13,062 nt of DNA from NORP309 sp045107085 (GTDB lineage Bacteria; Pseudomonadota; Gammaproteobacteria; Xanthomonadales; Marinicellaceae): assembly GCA_045107085.1 (NCBI GenBank), contig JBGCFT010000150.1, forward strand, positions 1-13,062. The letters run 5' to 3'. Shown here one piece after another: positions 1-6,665 of this stretch. The notes under the pieces are model-generated. The model saw only the letters and a program-made list of their open reading frames with translations, was not told where the DNA came from and ran no database searches. Made by a program: the position numbers and the translations under genes. The first letter of the stretch is position 1. Every line of letters begins with the position of its first letter.

Positions 1-384
1 GCTATTGATGGGTTATTGATGGCACATCAAGCTTTACAAGATACAGTTAATTCAAAATTTCAAAATCAATTTAATCACATAATTGCTGCACGTTGGGCCG
101 AGTTGGTTTATAACGGCTATTTTCACGATCCTCATAAATACGATTTGGAAGCTTATTTAATGAGCTCTCAATCTCATGTTACTGGCGAAGTGACATTGTT
201 TACCGAAGGCGGTTGCCTCATTGCCAGTGCAATAGATTCAGAATATATTGTACAGGATGAAGATTCAGTATATGCTCAATCAGCAACTTGGTCACCTGAT
301 GATGCTTTGGGTTTTATCAAACTCGCAGGACAGGCCACTACACTGGTAAATAAAGTCAGAAGAGGACAATACAATGATAAATAA
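1..384 (+). CDS. argG: Argininosuccinate synthase, C-terminal part (5' truncated by window)
   Basis: The reading frame is open from base 1, so the gene begins outside the window; 127 C-terminal codons are visible. ArgG joins citrulline and aspartate, using ATP, to make argininosuccinate in the cytoplasm. The visible part matches the C-terminal domain of the family: an 'AIDGLLMAHQALQ' helix, then 'ARWAELVYNGYFHDPHKYDLEAY', then 'SSQSHVTGEVTL', the usual end-of-protein strand (VTGxVxL) followed by the glycine turn. The ATP-binding N-terminal domain is not visible, so the call rests on the C-terminal domain plus position at the head of an arginine gene run that lacks only this enzyme for its final steps. 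The stop overlaps the argE start by 11 nt, so the two are translationally coupled. An internal TTG or ATG at 16-21 is not a real start, because the frame continues upstream with family-like residues. Confidence 0.88.
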   Translation, partial: AIDGLLMAHQALQDTVNSKFQNQFNHIIAARWAELVYNGYFHDPHKYDLEAYLMSSQSHVTGEVTLFTEGGCLIASAIDSEYIVQDEDSVYAQSATWSPDDALGFIKLAGQATTLVNKVRRGQYNDK

Positions 385-1459
385 CATACTAAAAAATTTA
401 GATTTTCTTATTCAACAAGACACTCAAAATCCACCCCGAAAAATTTGTCAAGATGACTTGTTGTATCAACATCTGACCAGTCACTTTGGATCTTTTGGAT
501 TTGAGGTTGAAATTACTGATCTTGGTGAAGGGCATGTTATATTTTATGCAAAAAAAGGAAAACCCAGTGTCTTATTTAATGTGCATTTGGATACTGTTCC
601 AGTCACGTCGAGTACCTTAGATGATTGGAATCATGATCCATTTAAATTAACCATAGATGCAGGTAAAGCTTATGGTCGAGGCAGTTGTGACATAAAAGGA
701 GCAGCAGCTTGTTTGATGGAGCTGGCTAAATCATATGACAACATGGCTGTACTTTTTACCAGTGATGAGGAAGGTGCGAATGGTTGTTGTGTTAAAAATT
801 TCATCAAAGAAACCGATTTATCTCAATATCATCAAATGGTTATTGCTGAACCCACTTTATCGCAAGCTGTATTATCGCACAGAGGTTATTTATCGACTTA
901 TGTTGAGTTTTATGGCGAATGTGGACATTCTTCAATGGCCATTGCTCTCAAATCAAATGCGATTCATAAAGCCAATCACTGGCTAACAAATGCTCTTGAA
1001 TATGCTCAAAGCTTTGTTAATGATCAAAACCCTGCGGGCATTTGTTTTAATGTGGGCGTTGTTAAAGGCGGCGAAAAGAACAACATGATTGCAGAAAAAG
1101 TTAATCTGGATTTTAGTGCCAGAGTGCCTGCAGGCATGTCTTCTAAACAAGTATTTGACGAATTAAAAGCTTTTGATTCTGAATCTCGATGGACAGCAGG
1201 CATGATGGCACCGCCATTACCTGCTGATAATCAAAATGACAAAAGCGCATTAGAATTTTGTAAAGAACACCATCTTCAAATTGCAAACCCCGTCGATTTT
1301 TGGACGGAAGCTGCACTTTTTTCACAGGCGGGTTTTCCCGCTATCGTCTTGGGACCGGGCAATATTAAGCAAGCGCATACCATAGATGAATGGGTAGAAG
1401 TGTCTCAGTTAGAAAAAATTGCACATATTTATGCAGGGATACTTGATCATGAAAACTAA
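374..1459 (+). CDS. argE: ArgE-type M20 deacetylase (acetylornithine or, likelier, acetylcitrulline deacetylase)
   Basis: A cytoplasmic metallohydrolase of 361 residues that removes the acetyl group from an acetylated arginine precursor. The M20 di-zinc active site is complete: His71 and Asp73 in 'VHLDT', Asp106 in 'GSCDIKGA', Glu132 (general base) and Glu133 in 'SDEEG', Glu159 in 'IAEPT' and His335 in 'AHTIDEW'. His185 in 'CGHSS', in the dimerisation (lid) domain, reaches the active site in this family. The overall sequence resembles xanthomonad ArgE, which is known to act on N-acetyl-L-citrulline in a pathway where carbamoylation precedes deacetylation. Sequence alone cannot settle ornithine versus citrulline specificity, and the carbamoyltransferase gene is not in view. 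The ATG at 374 has an AGAGGA ribosome binding site at 361-366 and overlaps argG by 11 nt. The 3' end overlaps the next gene by 11 nt. Confidence 0.92.
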   Translation: MINNILKNLDFLIQQDTQNPPRKICQDDLLYQHLTSHFGSFGFEVEITDLGEGHVIFYAKKGKPSVLFNVHLDTVPVTSSTLDDWNHDPFKLTIDAGKAYGRGSCDIKGAAACLMELAKSYDNMAVLFTSDEEGANGCCVKNFIKETDLSQYHQMVIAEPTLSQAVLSHRGYLSTYVEFYGECGHSSMAIALKSNAIHKANHWLTNALEYAQSFVNDQNPAGICFNVGVVKGGEKNNMIAEKVNLDFSARVPAGMSSKQVFDELKAFDSESRWTAGMMAPPLPADNQNDKSALEFCKEHHLQIANPVDFWTEAALFSQAGFPAIVLGPGNIKQAHTIDEWVEVSQLEKIAHIYAGILDHEN

Positions 1460-2762
1460 CCATAAACTCGTTAAAAATGTATTAATGCAATTGGGTAATT
1501 CAACTGAAGCTCAGTATTATTTAGATCAATACAGCAATATAAATCAGCCAAAGTTCGCAGTAGTTAAAATCGGTGGCAATGTTATTGCTCAAGAGTTAGA
1601 GCAATTGGCTGAATCCTTATCACTCATTACTCAATTAGGCATGCTTCCCATAATTTTACATGGGGCTGGGCCGCAAATTGATGCAGCAATCAAAAAGCAG
1701 GAATTGCCAGTCAATAAGATTGATGGATTAAGAGTTACTGATGAAAAAACTATTAAAATTATTGAACCTGTAATTCACGATGTTCACCAGCAGTTATTGA
1801 CAGCACTGAAAAATGAAAACATTAATACTAAAAGCTTATTCAATAAGGTCTTTACCTGTGATTATCTTGACGAGCAAAAATATGGCTACGTCGGCAAAAT
1901 TAAACAAGTCTGGAACGATGAAATAAATGCTGCCATAATTAATAAACAAGTGCCAGTACTGAGTTGTCTGGGGCATGATGATAACGGAAAAGTCATGAAT
2001 ATTAATGCAGATATTGCCATGCGCAAATTGGTATGGAAAACCAATCCCGCTAAAGTGATATTTGTCACTCCCACAGGAGGTTTACTTGATGAAAAAGAAC
2101 GCATTATTCCAGCGATTCAATTAAGTAATGAATATGATCACTTGATGCAACAACCGTGGTTGCATTCTGGAATGAAACTCAAAATTCAACAAATATACCA
2201 ATTACTCAAACCAATGCCTAGAAAACTCAGTGTTTCGATCACTTCTGCTAATCAATTGGGAAAAGAGTTGTTCACACATAAAGGTCATGGAACATTTGTT
2301 TCTATGGGTGAGAGTATTAACCACCATCAAGTCGTTGGTTCCAGCATTAAACTTAAACTCATCAGCTTGTTACAATCAACATTTGGCAAAAAATTAAAAA
2401 ATGACTTTTTTGATACTTTAGATGTGATGTCAGTTTTTGTTTCGGATTCAGGGCAAGCTTTAGCTTTGGTGACAAAAGGAGAAGAAGGCAAGCCCTATTT
2501 AAATAAATTTGCAGTCACTACTCAGGCACAAGGTCAGGGATTGGGTAAGGCAATTTGGGAAAAGATGTTGGACTATTATCCCGTAATTTATTGGAGATCA
2601 AGAAGTAACAACAAAATTAATCCGTGGTATTATAATCAAGCCGATTGTTCCTATAAAGACAAGGGTTGGGTGGTGTTTAGTTGTGGCATGCCATTATCTG
2701 AGGCCATCTCCTGTATGCAGGCAGGTGCGCAATATGCCGATAGCTGGCAGCAAGCCTCATGA
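1449..2762 (+). CDS. argB: Fused N-acetylglutamate kinase / N-acetylglutamate synthase (NAGS-K)
   Basis: A 437-residue protein with two domains. Residues about 30-285 are an amino-acid kinase fold: 'KIGG' at 40-43 (phosphate binding), 'LHGAGPQ' at 70-76 (acetylglutamate loop), 'GLRVTD' at 93-98, 'NINADIAMRKL' at 184-194 and 'GGLLD' at 210-214. Residues about 295-437 are a GNAT acetyltransferase domain with the acetyl-CoA loop 'QGQGLG' at 361-366 and a C-terminal 'WRSRSNNKINPWYY' segment typical of the synthase domain of such fusions. It should therefore make N-acetylglutamate from glutamate and acetyl-CoA and then phosphorylate it, covering the first two pathway steps. In known NAGS/K enzymes the activity is inhibited by arginine, which is likely here. 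The ATG at 1449 is chosen because AGGGA at 1435-1439 lies at ideal spacing; in-frame TTG 1419 and ATG 1431 upstream lack such a site. It overlaps argE by 11 nt and argC by 4 nt (ATGA). Confidence 0.93.
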   Translation: MKTNHKLVKNVLMQLGNSTEAQYYLDQYSNINQPKFAVVKIGGNVIAQELEQLAESLSLITQLGMLPIILHGAGPQIDAAIKKQELPVNKIDGLRVTDEKTIKIIEPVIHDVHQQLLTALKNENINTKSLFNKVFTCDYLDEQKYGYVGKIKQVWNDEINAAIINKQVPVLSCLGHDDNGKVMNINADIAMRKLVWKTNPAKVIFVTPTGGLLDEKERIIPAIQLSNEYDHLMQQPWLHSGMKLKIQQIYQLLKPMPRKLSVSITSANQLGKELFTHKGHGTFVSMGESINHHQVVGSSIKLKLISLLQSTFGKKLKNDFFDTLDVMSVFVSDSGQALALVTKGEEGKPYLNKFAVTTQAQGQGLGKAIWEKMLDYYPVIYWRSRSNNKINPWYYNQADCSYKDKGWVVFSCGMPLSEAISCMQAGAQYADSWQQAS

Positions 2763-3715
2763 TTAGGGTGGCATTAGTTGGTGCGCGAGGATATGTTGGA
2801 TTTGAATTGATTCAATTAATAGACATTCATCCTCATGCGCAATTGGTTGCAGCTTATTCTCGTGAATTTGTTGGCAAAAAAGTGTGTGAAATTGTTGATG
2901 GTTTTTCTGATGAAGCATTGTGTTATTCTGCAGACAAGCTTGAAAGTCTATTGGATTTAGATCTTGATGTGGTGTTTTTAGCCTTACCGAATAATATTGC
3001 TGCTCACTACAAAAAACAATGGCTTCAAATGAGCCGTAATACTTGTATTATTGACCTTAGTTCAGATTTTAGATTTGATAATCATTGGATTTATGCACAG
3101 CCTGAAACTTGTTCAGATAAAATTAGTGGACAAAATTTGATTGCAAACCCAGGATGTTATGCCACCGCTGGACAATTAGGATTATTACCTTTAATTGATA
3201 ACATTGATGGTTCAGCAAATATCTTTGGAGTCTCAGGTTATAGTGGCGCAGGCAGTGAGCCTTGTGATAAAAACAATCCAGAAAAACTCAAAGGGAATTT
3301 AATGGCTTATCAATTAATTGACCACATCCATGAAAAAGAAATCAGTCAAGTATTGGCACAGCCAGTTCACTTTATGCCACACGTGGCTGAATTTTTTAGA
3401 GGCATTCATTTAACCATTTCAATCAATTTAAAAAAGTCCATCAGACTAAGAGAAGTGGCAGAGATTTATAAAAACACCTACCAAAAATTTGAATTTATAC
3501 ATGTCATAAAAGAAACTCCAGAAGTTCAACATGTCCAAAACACTCACAATGTCATAATAGGTGGCTTTGCTATTCAAGACAAACATTTGGTTTTATGTGT
3601 TGTGATTGATAATTTACTCAAAGGTGCCGCGACTCAGGCGATACAAAATATGAATATTTCATTAAGTAAACAATATGATCTATCAATGAATACAGGAATA
3701 GAAAATGAAAAATAA
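2759..3715 (+). CDS. argC: N-acetyl-gamma-glutamyl-phosphate reductase
   Basis: ArgC reduces N-acetylglutamyl phosphate to the semialdehyde with NADPH, the third arginine step, in the cytoplasm. The 318-residue protein starts with the dinucleotide-binding motif 'VGARGYVG' at residues 7-14. It carries the catalytic cysteine, Cys133, in 'NPGCYATAGQLGLLPL'. After this come 'GYSGAGSEPCDKNNPEK' and the 'FMPHVAEFFRGIHLTI' segment, which holds the expected catalytic histidine. Its length fits the short ArgC form found in xanthomonads. It begins inside the stop region of the kinase/synthase (ATGA overlap at 2759-2762) and has no strong ribosome binding site of its own, so it probably depends on translational coupling. 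Its end overlaps argH by 11 nt. All key residues are present and nothing suggests decay. Confidence 0.95.
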   Translation: MIRVALVGARGYVGFELIQLIDIHPHAQLVAAYSREFVGKKVCEIVDGFSDEALCYSADKLESLLDLDLDVVFLALPNNIAAHYKKQWLQMSRNTCIIDLSSDFRFDNHWIYAQPETCSDKISGQNLIANPGCYATAGQLGLLPLIDNIDGSANIFGVSGYSGAGSEPCDKNNPEKLKGNLMAYQLIDHIHEKEISQVLAQPVHFMPHVAEFFRGIHLTISINLKKSIRLREVAEIYKNTYQKFEFIHVIKETPEVQHVQNTHNVIIGGFAIQDKHLVLCVVIDNLLKGAATQAIQNMNISLSKQYDLSMNTGIENEK

Positions 3716-4997
3716 AAACTACTTATGGAGCGATACAGAAGATAAAAGTATCGATGAAGAATTAATGGAGTTTCTAGCAGGACAAGACATTAAGTTAGAT
3801 AAACATCTATTTGTGTTCGATATCATTGCAACTCAAGCACATATTGGTGGATTAAAAACAATCGGCATTTTGACCCAAAATGATTATCAAAAGCTATACG
3901 AATGTCTAGATGAGTTAAAATTGCTATTTGAAAAAGGCCAATTCAACTTGGACAACAGTTATGAGGATGGACATTCAGCAATAGAGTTTTACTTGACTAA
4001 AAAACTGGGAGATTTAGGAAAAAAATCACACACAGGTCGCAGTAGAAATGATCAGGTTTTAACTTGTTCAAGATTATTTATGAAGCATAATTTAAAAGAT
4101 ATACTGGGCTTAAGTCAATCATTGGCGCAATTGATTTTAGATATGGCTGAAGAACACAAAGAAACCGCTATGCCTGGTTACACGCATTTACAACGTGCGA
4201 TGCCCAATAGTGTTGGCATGTGGCTGGCTAGTTTTGCTGAAGGTTTGATAGATGACTGCTATTTATTGCAGTCTACTCTTAATTATATCGATTCTTCACC
4301 ATTGGGTACAGCAGCTGGTTTTGGTGTGCCTTTGGACTTGCCTCGAGAAAGTGTGGCTCAGGAACTTGGCTTTAATCGAGTGCAAGTAAACCCTATGTAT
4401 GCTCAAAACTCTAGAGGTAAATTTGAATTGGTCGTATTGCAAAATTTGTATCAAGTCATGTTGACTGTACGTCGTTTTAACTGGGACTTAAGTCTTTTTA
4501 TGACACAAGAATTTAATTTTGTTTCTCTTCAAAAGTCACATACCACGGGTTCTTCAATTATGCCAAATAAATCCAATCCTGATGTGGTTGAGCTTATGCG
4601 TGCTGCTTTATCTGTAGTTGAAGGAGCCATGGCACAAATTCAATCTTTGATTTCATTACCTTCAGGTTATCATAGAGACCTGCAGATGAGTAAAGAGCCC
4701 ATGATCAAAGGAATGTTAATCACAAAGCAAGTATTGAAGTTATTGCCTGGATTGATGCGTGCATTGGTTTATAATCAAGAAAAAATGGCCGCTAGCATTA
4801 CATCTGAAATGATGTCGACGGATGAAGCCTTAACACAAGTAAAAACAGGCATGAGTTTTCGTGATGCTTATGGAGAAGCTAAGAATACTCAATCTGCTAT
4901 CACATATAAGCAATCGTTAAAAGATAGAGTGTCTTTAGGTGGTGCCTCTAATTTAGGATTACAAATTATTCAAAAAAGACTAGATAAATTAACATAA
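3705..4997 (+). CDS. argH: Argininosuccinate lyase
   Basis: ArgH splits argininosuccinate into arginine and fumarate, the final step of the pathway, and works as a cytoplasmic homotetramer. The 430-residue protein has the fumarase/aspartase superfamily signature 'GSSIMPNKSNP' at 282-292, whose first serine (Ser283) is the expected catalytic residue. It also has 'HTGRSRNDQV' at 109-118, and 'GYTHLQRAMP' at 158-167 with catalytic His161. It is shorter than the roughly 460-residue E. coli form, but in line with xanthomonad-type enzymes, and the C-terminal 'VSLGGASNLG' region is present, so it is not truncated. The ATG at 3705 is served by AGGAA at 3694-3698, inside the argC end, with an 11-nt overlap. 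It is the last arginine gene; no hairpin terminator is visible in the 90 bases after it. Confidence 0.96.
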   Translation: MKNKNYLWSDTEDKSIDEELMEFLAGQDIKLDKHLFVFDIIATQAHIGGLKTIGILTQNDYQKLYECLDELKLLFEKGQFNLDNSYEDGHSAIEFYLTKKLGDLGKKSHTGRSRNDQVLTCSRLFMKHNLKDILGLSQSLAQLILDMAEEHKETAMPGYTHLQRAMPNSVGMWLASFAEGLIDDCYLLQSTLNYIDSSPLGTAAGFGVPLDLPRESVAQELGFNRVQVNPMYAQNSRGKFELVVLQNLYQVMLTVRRFNWDLSLFMTQEFNFVSLQKSHTTGSSIMPNKSNPDVVELMRAALSVVEGAMAQIQSLISLPSGYHRDLQMSKEPMIKGMLITKQVLKLLPGLMRALVYNQEKMAASITSEMMSTDEALTQVKTGMSFRDAYGEAKNTQSAITYKQSLKDRVSLGGASNLGLQIIQKRLDKLT

Positions 4998-5087
4998 CAA
5001 GCCATCAAAATCCTTGCGTTTACCATAATTTCACATATCTTGAGTTATTGTGAGCAAAAATTTAAATCGTAAAAAATAACTTTATAC

Positions 5088-5116
5088 TTGCATTTGTTAT
5101 GGTGTTGTACTATAGT
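5088..5116 (+). promoter_or_regulatory. Sigma70-type promoter of the YtrA-type operon
   Basis: TTGCAT (5088-5093) as -35 and TATAGT (5111-5116) as -10 are separated by exactly 17 bases, a strong match to the housekeeping consensus. Transcription would start near 5123, about 40 bases before the first gene. The -10 box is the centre of a palindromic operator (5101-5124), so a bound repressor would block RNA polymerase directly. The rest of the 4998-5164 gap is AT-rich and shows no gene. Confidence 0.65.
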
Positions 5117-5124
5117 AGTACACT
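5101..5124. promoter_or_regulatory. Palindromic operator, probable YtrA/GntR binding site
   Basis: Two overlapping symmetries are visible. Centred at 5112.5, the half-sites GGTGTTGTACTA and TAGTAGTACACT match at 9 of 12 positions, with a perfect core TACTATAGTA. Centred at 5114, TGTACTA and TAGTACA (5106-5112 and 5116-5122) form perfect 7-bp arms around TAG. The outer GGTG-N16-CACT pattern is close to the GGTG-N16-CACC operator I recall for a xanthomonad YtrA regulator. It lies over the -10 box of the operon that encodes a YtrA-type protein, which supports negative autoregulation. A further half-site-like AAGTACA sits at 5132-5138. Binding itself is inference. Confidence 0.65.
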
Positions 5125-5164
5125 ACTTAGCAAGTACAATAATTAATAATGGCTTAACAATACT

Positions 5165-5419
5165 ATGAAAACACATATCAATCAATTATTTACAATCGTC
5201 AGCTTTTTTTCGTTATCACTAACCACCACATTGGTTATTTCATGGGGAATCAATGGTTTGTTGAGCGAAAAGGAAATGACAATAACTCAATGTATGACTC
5301 CAACAACCACAGTTATCAATGCATCAGAAGTGAACACATGTCCAATGATTAACGATACGGCATTGAAAGTTATTGTACCAAAATCAAATATAAACCCTAT
5401 AATTAATATAAGTGGATAA
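5165..5419 (+). CDS. Small single-pass membrane protein of unknown function, first gene of YtrA operon
   Basis: I do not recognise this 84-residue protein. Residues about 8-30 form one hydrophobic segment (LFTIVSFF...LVISWGI) after a short basic N-terminus, so it should be membrane anchored with about 50 residues outside the cytoplasm, or less likely an uncleaved or cleaved signal. The outer part has exactly two cysteines, Cys43 and Cys59, which could form a disulfide in the periplasm. Support for a real gene: it lies directly after the operon promoter and operator, ends 4 bases before the regulator's start codon, and encodes a coherent membrane topology. Against it: no clear Shine-Dalgarno sequence precedes ATG 5165. 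Bacillus subtilis ytr operons, as I recall, also begin with a small membrane peptide gene (ytrG) before ytrA, which makes an accessory or sensing role for the neighbouring transporter plausible but unproven. Confidence 0.62.
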   Translation: MKTHINQLFTIVSFFSLSLTTTLVISWGINGLLSEKEMTITQCMTPTTTVINASEVNTCPMINDTALKVIVPKSNINPIINISG

Positions 5420-5423
5420 ATAA

Positions 5424-5789
5424 ATGAGTTTCCAGTGGAATGACAAAGAGCCCATCTATATGCAATTGAAAGATCAAATTCGCAGTATGATACTGGTGGG
5501 TGACTTAAAAGAAAATGAAGCTTTGCCTTCAGTCAGACAAGTGGCAGCAGATTATCAACTAAATCCAATAACCGTGTCTAAGGCATGGCAATTTTTAGTT
5601 GAAGAAGGGTTGGTTGAGAAAAAGCGCGGGCTAGGGATGTTTGTTAAAGAAAATGCCAGAGAGCAATTAATGGAATCCGATCAAAATGAATTCATGACGA
5701 TCGAATGGCCCATGATTAAAAATAGAATTAACGACCTTAATTTAGATGTAGATATACTAATAAAATCATTGCAAGATATTTCAAATTAA
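5424..5789 (+). CDS. GntR-family transcriptional regulator, YtrA subfamily
   Basis: A 121-residue regulator. Residues about 8-77 are a GntR winged helix: 'PIYMQLKDQIRSMILVGDL', then 'LPSVRQVAADYQLNPITVSKAWQFLVEEGLVEKKRG' with the recognition helix 'NPITVSKAWQFL', then the wing 'GLGMFV'. Only about 45 residues follow, too short for a ligand-binding FadR or HutC domain; this short helical tail defines the YtrA subfamily, whose members usually repress an adjacent ABC transporter operon. A GTGGA ribosome binding site at 5412-5416 precedes ATG 5424. The ATPase gene begins 15 bp downstream. The palindrome over the operon promoter (5101-5124) is the natural target, giving autorepression. The inducing signal cannot be read from the sequence; envelope stress or peptide antibiotics are known inducers in relatives. 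Confidence 0.9.
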   Translation: MSFQWNDKEPIYMQLKDQIRSMILVGDLKENEALPSVRQVAADYQLNPITVSKAWQFLVEEGLVEKKRGLGMFVKENAREQLMESDQNEFMTIEWPMIKNRINDLNLDVDILIKSLQDISN

Positions 5790-5804
5790 AACAGAGAGAA
5801 AAAA

Positions 5805-6665
5805 ATGACTCATATGATTACTGCGAGTAATTTGTCAAAAAATTATGGCAAATTTAAAGCGTTAAATAACATAAACTTTTCCATAGGCAAGGGCAAAATT
5901 GTTGGACTCATTGGCCCAAATGGAGCAGGTAAAACAACATTATTAAAAGCCATGTTAGGCTTAACAAAATACAATGGTGATCTTGAAGTGATGGGTGTCA
6001 ATCCATTTAAAGACAGAGCTAAACTCATGGAAGATATCTGTTTTATTGCAGATGTGGCTGTCTTGCCCAAGTGGATTCAAGTAGATCAAGTATTAGATTT
6101 TGTAGAACAAACCCATCCTAAATTTTCTCGAGACAAAGCTGAAAAATTCTTGAAAAAAACTAAACTTGGCACAAATCAAAAAGTTAAAGACATGTCCAAA
6201 GGCATGATTGTTCAATTGCATTTGTCTATTGTTATGTCTATTGAAGCCAAGATATTAGTGTTAGACGAACCCACTTTAGGATTAGATATAATTTACAGAA
6301 AAGATTTTTACGATAATCTATTGAATGATTATTTTGATCATGAACGCACTATCATTATCACCACTCATCAAGTCGAAGAAGTTGAACATATTTTGACAGA
6401 TTTATTGTTTATTAAAGATGGAGAAATTGTTTTAGATTCTGATATGGAAGAACTCACACATCAATACTTTGAAGTGATGGTTTCTTCAGATAATTATGAA
6501 GATGCGATGTCATTTAATCCATTGAATACCAGAAAAATATTTGGCAAACATGTGATGCTATTTAAGAATATCAATAGAGGAGAACTAGAAGCACTTGGTG
6601 AAGTTCAGCGCCCAGGCGTTGCAGATTTATTTGTGGCACTATTAAGAGATGAGGTACAGTCATGA
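5805..6665 (+). CDS. ABC transporter ATP-binding protein (YtrB-like)
   Basis: A 286-residue cytoplasmic ATPase that should power the permease encoded next. Walker A 'GPNGAGKT' is at 37-44, Walker B 'ILVLDEP' at 150-156 with catalytic Glu155, the D-loop 'LGLD' follows, and the switch histidine is His188 in 'TTHQVEE'. The ABC signature is 'MSKGM' (130-134) rather than LSGGQ, a form also met in the ABC-2 drug/antibiotic ATPase group, so the protein is probably active. The last 70 residues (after 'DGEIVLDS') form a divergent C-terminal extension that may contact the permease. It lies 15 bp after the regulator with a purine-rich AGAGAG at 5794-5799, and overlaps the permease start by 4 nt (ATGA). 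Export of a lipid, peptide or antibiotic is possible; the substrate is unknown. Confidence 0.92.
   Translation: MTHMITASNLSKNYGKFKALNNINFSIGKGKIVGLIGPNGAGKTTLLKAMLGLTKYNGDLEVMGVNPFKDRAKLMEDICFIADVAVLPKWIQVDQVLDFVEQTHPKFSRDKAEKFLKKTKLGTNQKVKDMSKGMIVQLHLSIVMSIEAKILVLDEPTLGLDIIYRKDFYDNLLNDYFDHERTIIITTHQVEEVEHILTDLLFIKDGEIVLDSDMEELTHQYFEVMVSSDNYEDAMSFNPLNTRKIFGKHVMLFKNINRGELEALGEVQRPGVADLFVALLRDEVQS

Noticed and set aside
735..986. Open frame of 83 codons inside argE on the same strand
   Set aside because: It lies wholly within argE, whose frame shows the complete M20 active site; the alternative product has no recognisable features and no ribosome binding site.
1419..1448. Longer N-terminus for the kinase/synthase fusion from TTG 1419 or ATG 1431
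   Set aside because: AGGGA at 1435-1439 is correctly spaced only for ATG 1449, and the extra ten residues would deepen the overlap with argE without matching the family.
4998..5087. Search for a terminator after argH
   Set aside because: No stable hairpin with a T-tract is visible; termination may be Rho-dependent or transcripts may read into the next operon, so none is annotated.
6192..6210. ATPase signature MSKGM instead of LSGGQ, considered as a sign of inactivity
   Set aside because: SKGM-type signatures occur in active ABC-2 drug-type ATPases, and Walker A, Walker B, D-loop and switch histidine are intact.
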